Assembly: GCF_018334155.1 (NCBI RefSeq)
Contig: NZ_JAGXTP010000001.1
Location: 744,001-808,000, forward strand
Reading direction: 5' to 3'
DNA length: 64,000 bases
DNA from: Devosia litorisediminis
Lineage (GTDB): Bacteria; Pseudomonadota; Alphaproteobacteria; Rhizobiales; Devosiaceae
The notes under the pieces were generated by a model, which was not told the DNA's origin, made no database searches, and saw only the letters and a list, made by a program, of their open reading frames with translations. This document shows positions 48,519 to 60,049 of this stretch, piece after piece. Positions within the stretch are counted from its first letter, which is position 1. The number at the start of each line of letters is the position of its first letter. Position numbers and translations under genes: made by a program.

Positions 48519-48613
48519 GCTGTTCCAGCCAGCGTGGCCTGCGCCACAGTTTTGATCTATTTACTGAATAGGCCGCATGCAGTGCGGTTTTCGTATGAAA
48601 GACGGGGCAATTC

Positions 48614-49450
48614 GTGACAGTTGAAGCTTTTGGTGGTCTCACCAGCCGGGCCGCCCGGTTCCTGACGATTGCTCTGGTGACGGCGGTTCTGGCCGGTTGC
48701 TCCCTGTTCGGACCTTCCAAGGTCAAGGAAGAGCCAATCATTCCTGCCGCAACGCTGTATCAGAAGGCGTTGGACGACATGGACCGGCAGTATTTCCAGA
48801 CGGCTATCAAGTCGCTGGAACAGCTTGATCGCCAGCATCCACGCGATCCGCTGACTGAAAAGTCCAAGCTGATGCAGGTTTTCGCGAACTATCGCGCCAA
48901 CCAGCTCGATGAGGCCATTCTGGCAGCAGACCGCTATCTGGCGGTCTATCCCAATGGCAAGGACGCGCCCTACGTGATGTACCTCAAGGGCAATTCCTAT
49001 TTTGCCCAGATCAAGGACATCACGCGCGACCAGCAGCTCTCTGCTGACGCCATCGAAACCTACCAGCTGTTGATTTCAAACTATCCACGGTCCGAATACG
49101 CCAAGGATGCCAAGGAAAAGCTGCTGATTGCCTATGATCAGCTGGCGGGCAAGGAAATGTCGGTTGGCCGCTATTATCTGGGCAATGGCCAGTATACGGC
49201 TGCAATCAACCGCTTCCGCGTTGTGGTGGAAACCTGGCAGACCTCGACCCATATCGAGGAAGCGCTGTATCGCTTGACCGAAGCCTATCTGTCGCTTGGT
49301 CTGACCAATGAAGCCATGACTGCTGCCGCTGTGCTGGGCCACAACTACCCATCGAGCAGCTGGTACAAGGAAGCCTTTGCGCTGCTGGGAAAGCAGGGTC
49401 TGGCACCCGCCGTCAATAATGGCAGCTGGCTGGCCGGCCTGCGCAACTAG
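48614..49450 (+). CDS. bamD: Outer membrane assembly lipoprotein BamD
   Basis: A 278-residue lipoprotein of the BAM complex, which inserts beta-barrel proteins into the outer membrane. Lipobox VLAGC with lipidated Cys29, then TPR repeats (ALDDMDRQYFQTAIKSLEQLDRQHPRDP, SNYPRSEYAKDAKEKL, ALYRLTEAYLSLGLTNEA). Start is GTG at 48614 with GGGG upstream; the N-terminal region before the lipobox is a little long. It precedes recN and ligA, a usual order in Hyphomicrobiales. Confidence 0.93.
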   Translation: MTVEAFGGLTSRAARFLTIALVTAVLAGCSLFGPSKVKEEPIIPAATLYQKALDDMDRQYFQTAIKSLEQLDRQHPRDPLTEKSKLMQVFANYRANQLDEAILAADRYLAVYPNGKDAPYVMYLKGNSYFAQIKDITRDQQLSADAIETYQLLISNYPRSEYAKDAKEKLLIAYDQLAGKEMSVGRYYLGNGQYTAAINRFRVVVETWQTSTHIEEALYRLTEAYLSLGLTNEAMTAAAVLGHNYPSSSWYKEAFALLGKQGLAPAVNNGSWLAGLRN

Positions 49451-49479
49451 GCGCTACAAGATTTTGTTGCTAGTTTGTT

Positions 49480-49510
49480 CCGGGGCGCTATGATGCGCCC
49501 CGGTTCGTTT
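49480..49510 (+). terminator. Intrinsic terminator after bamD
   Basis: CCGGGGCGC (49480-49488) and GCGCCCCGG (49495-49503) form a perfect 9-bp stem with a 6-base loop, then TTCGTTT. Confidence 0.65.
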
Positions 49511-49665
49511 GTGTAACAGGCGGGCTTCGGCAACGCTGGCGTGACCGCCTTCCTGTGCGAAAGCGGGATTGATGGTTTCGCAGGAACGCTGCCGGGATGA
49601 TAACCTGCCTGGTGTAACGCGCTGGCCTGATGCCACCGACCACGCAATCTGGGATAACACCGCGC

Positions 49666-51336
49666 ATGCTGAACGCGCTCTCGGTTCGCAACATCGTCCT
49701 TATCGACCAGCTTGATCTGGCTCTCGACGCCGGCATGACCGTGCTGACCGGCGAGACCGGTGCGGGCAAGTCCATCCTGCTCGACGCGCTGACGCTGGCG
49801 CTGGGCGGCCGCGGTGACGCATCGCTGGTGCGCAGCGGTCAGGAGAGCGGGCAGGTGGTTGCTGTGCTGCAACTGGCGGCGGACCATCCGGCGCGCACCG
49901 CCTTGCGCGACAATGCCATTCCCGATGACGAAGACATCATTCTGCGTCGCGTACAGTTTGCCGATGGGCGCACGCGGGCCTTCATCAATGATCAGCCGGT
50001 CTCGGCGGCGCTGTTGCAGCGTGTGGGAAGCCAGATCGTGGAAATCCATGGTCAGCATGATGACCGCGCGCTGGTCGATGTGGCGACCCACAGGGCGGCG
50101 CTCGATGCTTTCGGCGAACTGGAAGGCGCCGCTGGCAAGGTTCGTGACGCCTGGGAGGGCGTGAGCGCCGCGCAAGAGGCTGTGGCCGCACAAAAGGCTT
50201 TGGTGGCCGAGGCGCTGGCCGCTGAGGAATATGCCCGCCATACCGTTGACGAACTGGGCAAGCTCAAGCCGCAGGTGGGCGAAGAGGACGAGCTGGCAGC
50301 GCGGCGGACGCATTTGCAGCAGGTCGAGCGGTCGGCCTCAGATGTCGGCGAGATCGACGACATGCTCAATGGCCCGAACGCACCGGCACCGGCGCTGGCC
50401 AGCCTGATGCGTCGGTTGATGCGCAAGATTGACGGTGGTTCGAGCCTGTTCCAGCCTATCGTGGACAGCATCGACGCCTCGCTGACCAGTCTGGACCACA
50501 CCAGCGATGCGCTCGAAGAGCTCAAACGCTCCATGGCCTATGATCCGGCCGAGCTGGAGGATGTCGAAGAGCGGCTGTTCGCGCTGCGCGCTGCGGCCCG
50601 CAAGCACCAGACCAGCTGCGACGGGCTGATCGAGGTGCTGGAGAAATACACCGCTGATCTGGAAACGCTGCAGAGCGGGGAGACCCGACTGGTGGCGCTG
50701 CAAGCGGCAGAAGCCAGGGCGCTCGAAAGCTATCGCAAGCTGGCGGGCACGCTGAGCGCTGGCCGCGCCAAGGCCGCCAAGGCGCTGGGCAAGGCGGTCG
50801 GCGCCGAGCTGCCCGATCTCAAACTGGGTTCGGCCAGGTTCATCGTTGATCATCAGATCGAGGAGAGCCGGATTGCCGCCTCCGGGTTCGATCAGATCGC
50901 CTTTCATGTGCAGACCAATCCGGGCACGGCGGCGGGCCCCTTGCTCAAGGTGGCCTCGGGCGGCGAGCTCAGCCGGTTCCTGCTGGCGCTCAAGGTGGTG
51001 CTGGCCGACCGGGGTTCTGCGCCCGTGCTGATCTTTGACGAAATCGACACCGGTGTGGGTGGCGCGGTTGCCGACGCCATTGGCCGGCGTCTGGCGCGGC
51101 TGGCGGGCAAGGTGCAGGTGCTTTCAGTGACCCATGCCCCCCAGGTTGCCGCGCGCGCCCAGCGCCATCTGCTGATCGAAAAGCAGATGGTCAAGGAAGG
51201 CGCCTTCATGCGCACCCATGTCAAACCGCTCGACACTGCCGCCCGGCAGGAAGAAGTGGCACGCATGCTGGCGGGGGCGGAAATCACCGATGAAGCGCGG
51301 GCTGCTGCCAGTAAGCTCTTGAGCGCGGTGGGGTAG
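49666..51336 (+). CDS. recN: DNA repair protein RecN
   Basis: A 556-residue SMC-like ATPase that acts early in double-strand break repair. Walker A GETGAGKS at about residues 29-36, a long central coiled coil (about 150-370), signature VASGGELSRFLLALK and Walker B VLIFDEIDTGVGG, followed by SVTHAPQVAARA. The ATG at 49666 gives the family start MLNALSVRNIVLIDQLDL. I see no clear LexA box upstream. Confidence 0.96.
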   Translation: MLNALSVRNIVLIDQLDLALDAGMTVLTGETGAGKSILLDALTLALGGRGDASLVRSGQESGQVVAVLQLAADHPARTALRDNAIPDDEDIILRRVQFADGRTRAFINDQPVSAALLQRVGSQIVEIHGQHDDRALVDVATHRAALDAFGELEGAAGKVRDAWEGVSAAQEAVAAQKALVAEALAAEEYARHTVDELGKLKPQVGEEDELAARRTHLQQVERSASDVGEIDDMLNGPNAPAPALASLMRRLMRKIDGGSSLFQPIVDSIDASLTSLDHTSDALEELKRSMAYDPAELEDVEERLFALRAAARKHQTSCDGLIEVLEKYTADLETLQSGETRLVALQAAEARALESYRKLAGTLSAGRAKAAKALGKAVGAELPDLKLGSARFIVDHQIEESRIAASGFDQIAFHVQTNPGTAAGPLLKVASGGELSRFLLALKVVLADRGSAPVLIFDEIDTGVGGAVADAIGRRLARLAGKVQVLSVTHAPQVAARAQRHLLIEKQMVKEGAFMRTHVKPLDTAARQEEVARMLAGAEITDEARAAASKLLSAVG

Positions 51337-51345
51337 GGTGAAGTG

Positions 51346-53680
<2,335 letters not shown>

Positions 53681-53705
53681 CGCGGGTGCCACGGGGGAGA
53701 GCGTG

Positions 53706-54989
53706 ATGCGAATTTCGGGCCTAATGGCGGCAGCGCTGATGCTGCCTGTTGCGGCTTCGGCCAGCGAGACGGGCCAGCTTCTCACCAGCCATCTCTATGC
53801 CGGCACGCTCGGCGAAGGGCAGGCGGCTCTGGTCGCTGGCAAGGACGCCGGGGAGGCCGAGGCCTGTTTTGGCTGGTCGATGCTGCAACTGGCCGCCTCG
53901 TTCGAAGGGCTGGCACAGGACTTATACCGCTATGGCGCGACCACGCCGGGCACACCGGCGGCCGCCATGCTGCTGGGCGTGGGCATGGTAGAGGATGCTG
54001 TTCCCGCCAATCCCGATCCCGAAGCGCTCAGCTATGCCGCGCTGCGCAGCGTTATCGGTGATTTCCGCGACGACATCGCGCTGGCCCAGATCAGTTTTGA
54101 ATGCGGCGGTGATGCCAATGCCACTTATGTGGTGCCGGTTGACGTGCTGGCGGCACGCATTGATTTCAATGGTGACGGGCAAACCAGCGACGGCGAAACG
54201 CTGGGCGCATTTCTGGCGCCCTTGCTGGGTGAATTCGAGGAGATGCCTGCCGCGCCCGCGCTGGACGAGAAATCCAAGTCCAAGGGTGTCGCTGCGGCGC
54301 CGGATAGCACAGTGGGGTTTGATACCGCTGATGCCATCTGGCTGGCCGGCTACACCCAGGTGATCAAGTTGCAGCTCGATCTTGTGCTGGCGCATGACTT
54401 CGAGGATTTCTTCAATGCCTATCTGCATCGGGTGTTTCCGCTGTCCGGTCTGCCCATGCAGGACTATTCCCAAGGTGGCTTCCTGCTGATGGACCCTGAC
54501 AGCGATGCAGGCATTGCCGATATCATTGCGGCCATCCACACGCTGAATTTTCCGGTGATCGACAAGCCGCTGCTGGCCAGCATTCCGGCTCAGCTCAAGC
54601 ATGTTACAGCGCTGTCACGACAGAACTGGGATTTGATCCTGGCTGAAACGGACGATGATCGCGAATTGCTGCCCGGACCGACCCAGAGCTCGCTGTTTGG
54701 CGCGGCCGAGGTGAATGCGGAGATGGTGGCAGCGTGGCGCGAAACGCTCGATGTGCTCGACCAGGTGTTTGACGGGCAATTGCTGGTGCCCCATTGGCGC
54801 TTTGCCCAGGGGTTCGATCTCAAGGCCTATTTCGAAACCGCCGAGCGCACCGATCTGGTGATGCTGCTGACCGGGCAGGGCGCCTTGCCCTATCTCAAGG
54901 ACGGCCCCATCGCCGACGCCGACAGCTTTGCGGCGGCCAATACGGCCTTTGGTGATGCCTTCTTCAACTACGCTTTCTGGTTCAATTGA
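53706..54989 (+). CDS. Hypothetical secreted protein with an EF-hand-like motif
   Basis: A 427-residue protein with a signal peptide (MRISGLMAAALMLPVAASASE). Near residue 160 there is DFNGDGQTSDGE, which fits a calcium-binding EF-hand loop. The rest is helix-rich with no motif I can name. GGGGGAG lies six bases before the ATG at 53706; a longer frame from 53652 overlaps ligA. Function unknown. Secreted genes of small size follow in the same direction. Confidence 0.7.
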   Translation: MRISGLMAAALMLPVAASASETGQLLTSHLYAGTLGEGQAALVAGKDAGEAEACFGWSMLQLAASFEGLAQDLYRYGATTPGTPAAAMLLGVGMVEDAVPANPDPEALSYAALRSVIGDFRDDIALAQISFECGGDANATYVVPVDVLAARIDFNGDGQTSDGETLGAFLAPLLGEFEEMPAAPALDEKSKSKGVAAAPDSTVGFDTADAIWLAGYTQVIKLQLDLVLAHDFEDFFNAYLHRVFPLSGLPMQDYSQGGFLLMDPDSDAGIADIIAAIHTLNFPVIDKPLLASIPAQLKHVTALSRQNWDLILAETDDDRELLPGPTQSSLFGAAEVNAEMVAAWRETLDVLDQVFDGQLLVPHWRFAQGFDLKAYFETAERTDLVMLLTGQGALPYLKDGPIADADSFAAANTAFGDAFFNYAFWFN

Positions 54990-55099
54990 GCCTTCGCGTC
55001 GGCTGGCCGCCGGCGCGCTTGTAACACACCGCATTGACCGTTCTGGCCGCCCGCATAGCGCGAGCGCGCAGCGGCTGTGCCGATCCTGTGGAGACGAAT

Positions 55100-55558
55100 A
55101 TGCGCCTTGCTGTCCTTGCTGCCAGCCTGTTTCTAGCCTTGAGCAGTGTTGCTGCCGCCCAGCCCTTCGAGACGCCCGAAGCGCTGCTTGAGGCATTCTA
55201 CAAGCCTTATCTGGATGGTGACTTTTCGGTTGATGACGCCGTGTTCCGCTCGGCGGGTCTTCAGGCGCTGTATGATGCAGACGCCGAGAACACCCCGGAA
55301 GGTGAAATGGGTGCGCTGGGCTTTGATCCCTATATCGATGCCCAGGATTTTGAGCTAAGCGCGCTTCATATCGATACCCCTGCGATCTCGGGCGGCTACG
55401 CCACAGTGGTTGTGACCTTCAGCAATTTCGGTGCGCGGCGCAGCCTGAGCTACGAGCTGGTGCAGGAAGCCGATGGCTGGAAGATCGACGACGTGGTCTC
55501 GAGTAATGCCGATAATCCCTACCGCCTTAGCGACATCTTTGCCGGGGCCGCGCAATAG
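55100..55558 (+). CDS. Secreted DUF3828-like protein, copy 1
   Basis: A 152-residue protein with a signal peptide ending in VAAAQ. The mature part (TPEALLEAFYKPYLDGDF..., YATVVVTFSNFGARRSLSYELVQEADGWKIDDVV) matches the pattern of DUF3828 proteins, which have an NTF2-like fold. GGAG lies six bases before the ATG at 55100. The next gene encodes a similar protein. Confidence 0.75.
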   Translation: MRLAVLAASLFLALSSVAAAQPFETPEALLEAFYKPYLDGDFSVDDAVFRSAGLQALYDADAENTPEGEMGALGFDPYIDAQDFELSALHIDTPAISGGYATVVVTFSNFGARRSLSYELVQEADGWKIDDVVSSNADNPYRLSDIFAGAAQ

Positions 55559-55666
55559 GGGCCAGATTGCCCAATGGTAATGCTGTGCCGCCTTTTGGTC
55601 ATGGCGTGATCACAGTTGTGCCGTGTGCCGTCACTACCCATATGGCGGGACACAGGGAGAGCATGC

Positions 55667-56164
55667 ATGCGTACAGGGCTATTGGTGATGATTGCGGCGG
55701 GACTGGCCATGGTGCTGCCAGCGACAGCCGCGGACCGGTTTGACGACCCCAAGGCGCTGGTGGCGGCGATCTACGCCGAGTATCAGCCGGGCGCGCTGGC
55801 CAGCGAGCCGACAGCCTATTATTCGCGCCGGCTGCAATCGGTGTTCGATCAGGCGCTGGAAAACAGGATGTTCGCCAATGATGCGGCGATTTCCGGCGCC
55901 GAGTTCAAGCCGGCCGAGATGTTCAATCCCTTTCTGCCTGATGTCAGCGCGCTGCTGTTTGATCTGACCATTGGCGAGCCATTGATGATTGGCGACCGCG
56001 CCGTGGTCAGTGTCAGCTACCACAATTTCGATCACCCCCGACTGCTCAGCATCGCCACGGTGCGCGAGGATGGCGGCTGGAAAGTCGATGATGTAGCGGC
56101 CCTGGGCAGCGACGAGAACTGGCTGCTCAGCTGGGCGCTGACCTATGATCCGCTAGGGTTCTGA
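55667..56164 (+). CDS. Secreted DUF3828-like protein, copy 2
   Basis: A 165-residue protein with a signal peptide (MRTGLLVMIAAGLAMVLPATAAD) and the same plan as the preceding gene: an N-terminal DPKALVAAIYAEYQPG helix and a C-terminal RAVVSVSYHNFDHPRLLSIATVREDGGWKVDDVA. The two are diverged paralogues from an old tandem duplication. Function unknown. GGAG seven bases before the ATG at 55667. Confidence 0.75.
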   Translation: MRTGLLVMIAAGLAMVLPATAADRFDDPKALVAAIYAEYQPGALASEPTAYYSRRLQSVFDQALENRMFANDAAISGAEFKPAEMFNPFLPDVSALLFDLTIGEPLMIGDRAVVSVSYHNFDHPRLLSIATVREDGGWKVDDVAALGSDENWLLSWALTYDPLGF

Positions 56165-56191
56165 GCGGGCGGAGTTTTCTTTGCGGTTGCG

Positions 56192-56236
56192 ACACCCCTC
56201 CCGGCCTCCCCCATCAGGGGAAAGGCCGGGAGGGTG
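56192..56236. repeat. GC-rich palindrome between convergent genes
   Basis: CACCC-CTCCCGGCCT pairs with AGGCCGGGAG-GGTG with one bulged base, and the centre CCCC-ATCA-GGGG pairs further. It resembles the core of the repeat at 51346-51456 (CCCCCTATCAGGGGG). It may end transcription from both sides, since the genes on either side converge here. Confidence 0.55.
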
Positions 56237-56272
56237 ACTGTCATTCTTTGATAGCGAGGTGACACCCAGCCG

Positions 56273-58093
56273 CTAAAGCGCTGCGGTCGCCGTCTGCAGC
56301 CAGTTGCGCACCGTCGCATCGACCTTGGGGCCGATCTCTTCGAACACCCGCTGGTGATAGGCGTTGAGCCAGTCGCGCTCGGCCGGGCTGAGCAGCGTTA
56401 CCTCGATCAGGCGCCGGTCGATGGGGGCCAGGGTCAGGGTCTCGAAGTCGTAAAACCCGGCAAAGCTGCTGTCCTGCACGATGATCAGGTTCTCGATGCG
56501 GATGCCATATTCACCGGCCTTGTAATAGCCGGGCTCGTTGGAAAGCACATTGCCGGCCGCCAGTGGAGTGGGGTAGCGCGAGGCGATGCCGATGGGTCCC
56601 TCATGCACGCCCAGATAGGCGCCGACGCCGTGGCCGGTGCCGTGATTGTAGGTGACGCCATCCTGCCAGAGAAACTGGCGGGCCAGAATATCGAGCTGAG
56701 CGCCGCTGGTGCCCTTGGGGAAGCGGGCCTGGGTGATGGCGATCATGCCCTTGAGCACGCGGGTGAAGCGGTCGCGCTGTTCGGGCGTGGTGGGTCCCGT
56801 CGAGAGCGTGCGGGTGATGTCTGTGGTGCCCGAGAGGTATTGCGCCCCGCTATCGACCAGCATGATCTCCCCGGGCTTGAGCGTGCGGTCGGTCTTGGTG
56901 GTCACCCGGTAATGCACGATGGCGCCATTGGGGCCGGCGCCCGAAATGGTGTCGAAGCTGGCATCGACGCAGGTTTCCTCTTCACGCCGGAATGCTTCGA
57001 GCGCGGTGACAATGCTGATCTCGGTCAGCCCGCCCTTGGGCGCGGTGGCGTCGAACCAGGCCAGGAACTTGGCCAGCGCCACGCCGTCCAGAGTATGGGC
57101 TTCGCGCATGCCGGCCAGTTCAGCATCGTTCTTGACCGCCTTGGGCAGCAACACCGGATCGCGCTTTTCGAGCAGCTTGGCGCCAGCCTCGCGCAGCGTG
57201 GTTGCAATAGCGGCCGGGGCGGTGCTGGGGTCGATCAATACGGTCTTGCCCGCACTGCCCAAACCGGCCAGATCACGGGTCAGCGTGTCGGTCGTGGCAA
57301 TGTGGGCCACGCCCTTCAGCGTCGTTCTGAGGTCATTGGTGATCTTGGCGGCATCGAGATAAAGCGTTGGCTGCCCGCTGCGTGGCACAATGGCAAAGCC
57401 GAGCACGAAGGGCGTGTTCGGCACATCGCGCCCGCGCATGTTGAGCAGCCAGCAGATCGACTCGGGCAGGGTCAGCACGCCGGCGTCAGCCTTGTCGGTT
57501 CCAAGGCTGGCCTGAATGGCAATGATCTTTTCACCAGCGCTTTGGCCGGCCCGGTTGTGTCCGAGAAATTCGATCGGGCTGACCGGCGCGCCGGGGCGGT
57601 CGCTCCAGATCGCGTCGACCAGATTGGCGTGAGGCACGATGGTGCAATGCTCGCCCAGCTGTTCGCTCAGACTGCGCACCTCGCCGGGCGTGTGCAGCCA
57701 GGGGTCATAGGCCAGCGTCCCGCCCTTGGGCACATAGCTGGACAGATCCGGGGAATAGCCCGCGCCGAGCCATTCGTGGATGTCCACCTTGTCGGTATCG
57801 GTCTGGGCCGGGGCCTGCAGGGTATAGCGGCTATCAACGAACAGTCCCGCCTTGTCGGGGCCGACAATGGCCATGCCGGCCGAGCCGGTGAAGCCGGTGA
57901 CATAGGCCAGCCGTGCGTCGCCAGCGGGGACCGACTCGCCGCGATGGGCGTCGGCACGCGGAATCAGGAAGGCGTCCACCCCGGCCTTGGTCATGGCGGC
58001 GCGCAGGGCATCCAGCCGGGGGGCGACATTGGCGGGGTCCACCTTTTCCTCAAAGCTCTGAAACACGGCGGGCGGAAAGCTGGAGGCGGTCAT
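56273..58093 (-). CDS. pepP: Xaa-Pro aminopeptidase (aminopeptidase P, M24B)
   Basis: A 606-residue cytoplasmic metallopeptidase that releases the N-terminal residue before proline, of the long three-domain type. The C-terminal pita-bread domain has the metal ligands: two Asp in MLVDSGAQYLSGTTDITRT, His in NHGTGHGVGAYLGVHEGP, and Glu in NEPGYY and RIENL. The ATG at 58093 has AAGGA eight bases before it; the frame stays open to 58123. Confidence 0.93.
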   Translation of the reverse strand: MTASSFPPAVFQSFEEKVDPANVAPRLDALRAAMTKAGVDAFLIPRADAHRGESVPAGDARLAYVTGFTGSAGMAIVGPDKAGLFVDSRYTLQAPAQTDTDKVDIHEWLGAGYSPDLSSYVPKGGTLAYDPWLHTPGEVRSLSEQLGEHCTIVPHANLVDAIWSDRPGAPVSPIEFLGHNRAGQSAGEKIIAIQASLGTDKADAGVLTLPESICWLLNMRGRDVPNTPFVLGFAIVPRSGQPTLYLDAAKITNDLRTTLKGVAHIATTDTLTRDLAGLGSAGKTVLIDPSTAPAAIATTLREAGAKLLEKRDPVLLPKAVKNDAELAGMREAHTLDGVALAKFLAWFDATAPKGGLTEISIVTALEAFRREEETCVDASFDTISGAGPNGAIVHYRVTTKTDRTLKPGEIMLVDSGAQYLSGTTDITRTLSTGPTTPEQRDRFTRVLKGMIAITQARFPKGTSGAQLDILARQFLWQDGVTYNHGTGHGVGAYLGVHEGPIGIASRYPTPLAAGNVLSNEPGYYKAGEYGIRIENLIIVQDSSFAGFYDFETLTLAPIDRRLIEVTLLSPAERDWLNAYHQRVFEEIGPKVDATVRNWLQTATAAL

Positions 58094-58221
58094 CAAGAAG
58101 GTCCTTGGGGCGGGAGTATCCAATAGCGGAGTGCGCTCCGGTCATGGCTGGCTTGAGCGATCAGGGCATAGCAAATCGCGCAGGAAAGCCTAACTTAGTG
58201 TCAGAACACAGGAGAGCAAAT

Positions 58222-58356
58222 ATGAGCAACGAGAAGAATTTCTTCGTCCGCACCGTCGAAGCCATGGTTGCCAGCCGCGAACGTTCCGCACAGCGTTATG
58301 TTGCGCGCTACCAGCGTGATCTGGGCCTGGGCAAAGACGAATTCACCAAGCGTTAA
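58222..58356 (+). CDS. Small basic protein, 44 aa, paralogue 1
   Basis: A short gene with AGGAG seven bases before the ATG at 58222. It begins MSNEKNFFVRTVEAMVASRE and ends GKDEFTKR; it is basic, probably helical, and has no membrane segment. The neighbouring gene at 58476 encodes a related peptide: both have KNxF near the start, a central R-rich helix and the ending FTKR. Function unknown. Confidence 0.7.
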   Translation: MSNEKNFFVRTVEAMVASRERSAQRYVARYQRDLGLGKDEFTKR

Positions 58357-58475
58357 TCAGGCCTGCACGCCTTGCAGGGGTGCTGTGCCAATTTGGGCCT
58401 AACTGAACGCTTCGGGTTGGCCTAGATAGACTGCGACGACGGCAAAAGACCGCGTCAAAGTGCATGGAGATGACG

Positions 58476-58607
58476 ATGACTGAGAGCAAGAACGATTTTC
58501 GCAAGACACTGGGTTCGGTTATCGATGCCCGTGGTCGCGAAACGAGCCGCCAGGTCAGCTATCGCATGCAGCACCAGCTGATCGGCGCATTCACCAAGCG
58601 CCCGTAA
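58476..58607 (+). CDS. Small basic protein, 43 aa, paralogue 2
   Basis: ATG at 58476 with GGAG six bases upstream. It begins MTESKNDFRKTLGSVIDARG and ends AFTKRP, clearly related to the protein at 58222-58356. The two were probably produced by tandem duplication. A terminator follows at 58640. Function unknown; such small Arg-rich proteins in alphaproteobacteria can be regulators or RNA-binding, but nothing here shows this. Confidence 0.65.
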   Translation: MTESKNDFRKTLGSVIDARGRETSRQVSYRMQHQLIGAFTKRP

Positions 58608-58639
58608 GGCCGCTGCAGTTTACTGCTGACGATCTGACG

Positions 58640-58667
58640 ATCCCCGGAGCCTGCTTCGGGGATTTTG
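58640..58667 (+). terminator. Intrinsic terminator after the small basic proteins
   Basis: ATCCCCG (58640-58646) and CGGGGAT (58657-58663) form a 7-bp stem with a 10-base loop, followed by TTTG. Confidence 0.6.
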
Positions 58668-58770
58668 CTTTGTCTGGATAGTGTCGCACTTTGGCGCATG
58701 CGGCGCCGCTCGATGTGCGCAGTGTGTGCACCAGTTCGTGCCAACTGCGCTCACCGATGCGGTGGCGCCG

Positions 58771-59640
58771 CTACTTCATTTCCAGCATCAGCGTGGTCCA
58801 TTCCTTGCGCTGCAATTTCTGGGTCAGGGTCATGCCCTGGCGGGCATAGGCGTTGATCACGCCGCGCGCCTGATGCTGCAAGATGCCCGACAGGATAATG
58901 GTTGCGCCCTTCTGGGCCGCCCGGCCAACCGAGGGTGCCAGCGCCATGAGCGGACCGGCCAGAATATTGGCTACGATCAGATCATAGGGGCCGTTCTGGG
59001 CGATGGTCGGGTTGGTCATGCCGGTGGCTTCCACCGCGATGATCAGCTTGCCCACGCCGTTCTGCTCGGCATTGGCGATGGTGGTGGTCACCGAAATGGG
59101 GTCGATATCGCTGGCGATCACCGGGCTCTTGGTGCGCTTGGCCAAGGCGATGGCGAGCACGCCCGTGCCGGTGCCAACATCGATCATGTGGCGCGGCTTC
59201 TTGCGCTTGAGCAGCATGTTGATGGCTTCAAGGCAGCCGGTTGTGGTTTCGTGGTGACCGGTACCAAAGGCCTGTGCCGCATCGATTTTCATCGCTGTCA
59301 GGCCGCCGGGGACCGGGCCGGTTTCATGGCTGCCATAAACATAGAACCCGCCGGCGCTGACCGGAGCCAGACCCTCAAGTGATTTGGCTACCCAGTTGAA
59401 ATCCGGATCAATTGGCGAAACAGAAAAATCAACTTTGCCACCAAGGGTCTGGCGCGCCAGTTCAACAAATGATTCAAGGTCGGGCGGGCTATCGCAGGTG
59501 GCCTCGAAGAACCATTCGCCGGTCTCTTCATTCTCGTGGGCCGAGGCCGTCAGTGCCAGATCATCCCGTTCCATGACCGCATCGACCAGTGCATAGGCCT
59601 GATCCTTGGTGAGCGGGGCGGAGAGCTGATCGACGGACAT
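58771..59640 (-). CDS. prmA: Ribosomal protein L11 methyltransferase PrmA
   Basis: A 289-residue SAM-dependent enzyme that methylates ribosomal protein L11. Signature KIDAAQAFGTGHHETTTGCLEAI, SAM motif I IDVGTGTGVLAIALA, and the catalytic-region VANILAGPLMALAP. The N-terminal substrate-recognition domain is complete. The ATG at 59640 follows AAGGG; upstream ATGs at 59676 and 59709 are less likely. Confidence 0.93.
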   Translation of the reverse strand: MSVDQLSAPLTKDQAYALVDAVMERDDLALTASAHENEETGEWFFEATCDSPPDLESFVELARQTLGGKVDFSVSPIDPDFNWVAKSLEGLAPVSAGGFYVYGSHETGPVPGGLTAMKIDAAQAFGTGHHETTTGCLEAINMLLKRKKPRHMIDVGTGTGVLAIALAKRTKSPVIASDIDPISVTTTIANAEQNGVGKLIIAVEATGMTNPTIAQNGPYDLIVANILAGPLMALAPSVGRAAQKGATIILSGILQHQARGVINAYARQGMTLTQKLQRKEWTTLMLEMK

Positions 59641-59758
59641 GGCAATATTCCCTTGGTTTGTGCCTTGTTGCGCCATCGGCCCACGGGCGTCAATCCGAGT
59701 TGTCCCCAATGTGCATGTCTCGTGCTAGTTTTAATCAGAACGCACACGGGAGTCGGCG

Positions 59759-60049
59759 ATGTATGGATTGATGGGCAGGATGCTGGCCGCACCGGGGGAA
59801 CGCGAGGCGCTGCTGGCAATCATGCTGGAGGGACATGCGCCCATGCCCGGCTGTCGCAGCTATGTCATCGCCCGCGATCCCAAGAGCGAGGATGGCATCT
59901 GGATTACCGAGGTGTGGGACAGCAAGCAGGCGCACACCGACTCGCTGCAATTGCCTCATGTGCAGGCGACCATTGCCAAGGCAAAGCCGATCATTGCCGG
60001 CTTCGCCGAATTTATCGAGACCGAGCCATTGGGTGGCAGCGGGCTCTAG
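59759..60049 (+). CDS. Antibiotic biosynthesis monooxygenase-like protein
   Basis: A 96-residue ABM-fold (dimeric alpha/beta barrel) protein of the putative quinol monooxygenase type: [25 protein letters not shown], then [41 protein letters not shown]. The family includes cofactor-free monooxygenases, but most members are uncharacterised. GGAG six bases before the ATG. Its stop overlaps the end of the convergent YbjQ-like gene. Confidence 0.85.
   Translation: MYGLMGRMLAAPGEREALLAIMLEGHAPMPGCRSYVIARDPKSEDGIWITEVWDSKQAHTDSLQLPHVQATIAKAKPIIAGFAEFIETEPLGGSGL

Noticed and set aside
49540..49665. LexA (GTTC-N7-GTTC or GAAC-N7-GAAC) box before recN
   Set aside because: Single GAAC and GTTC words occur but not with the required spacing.
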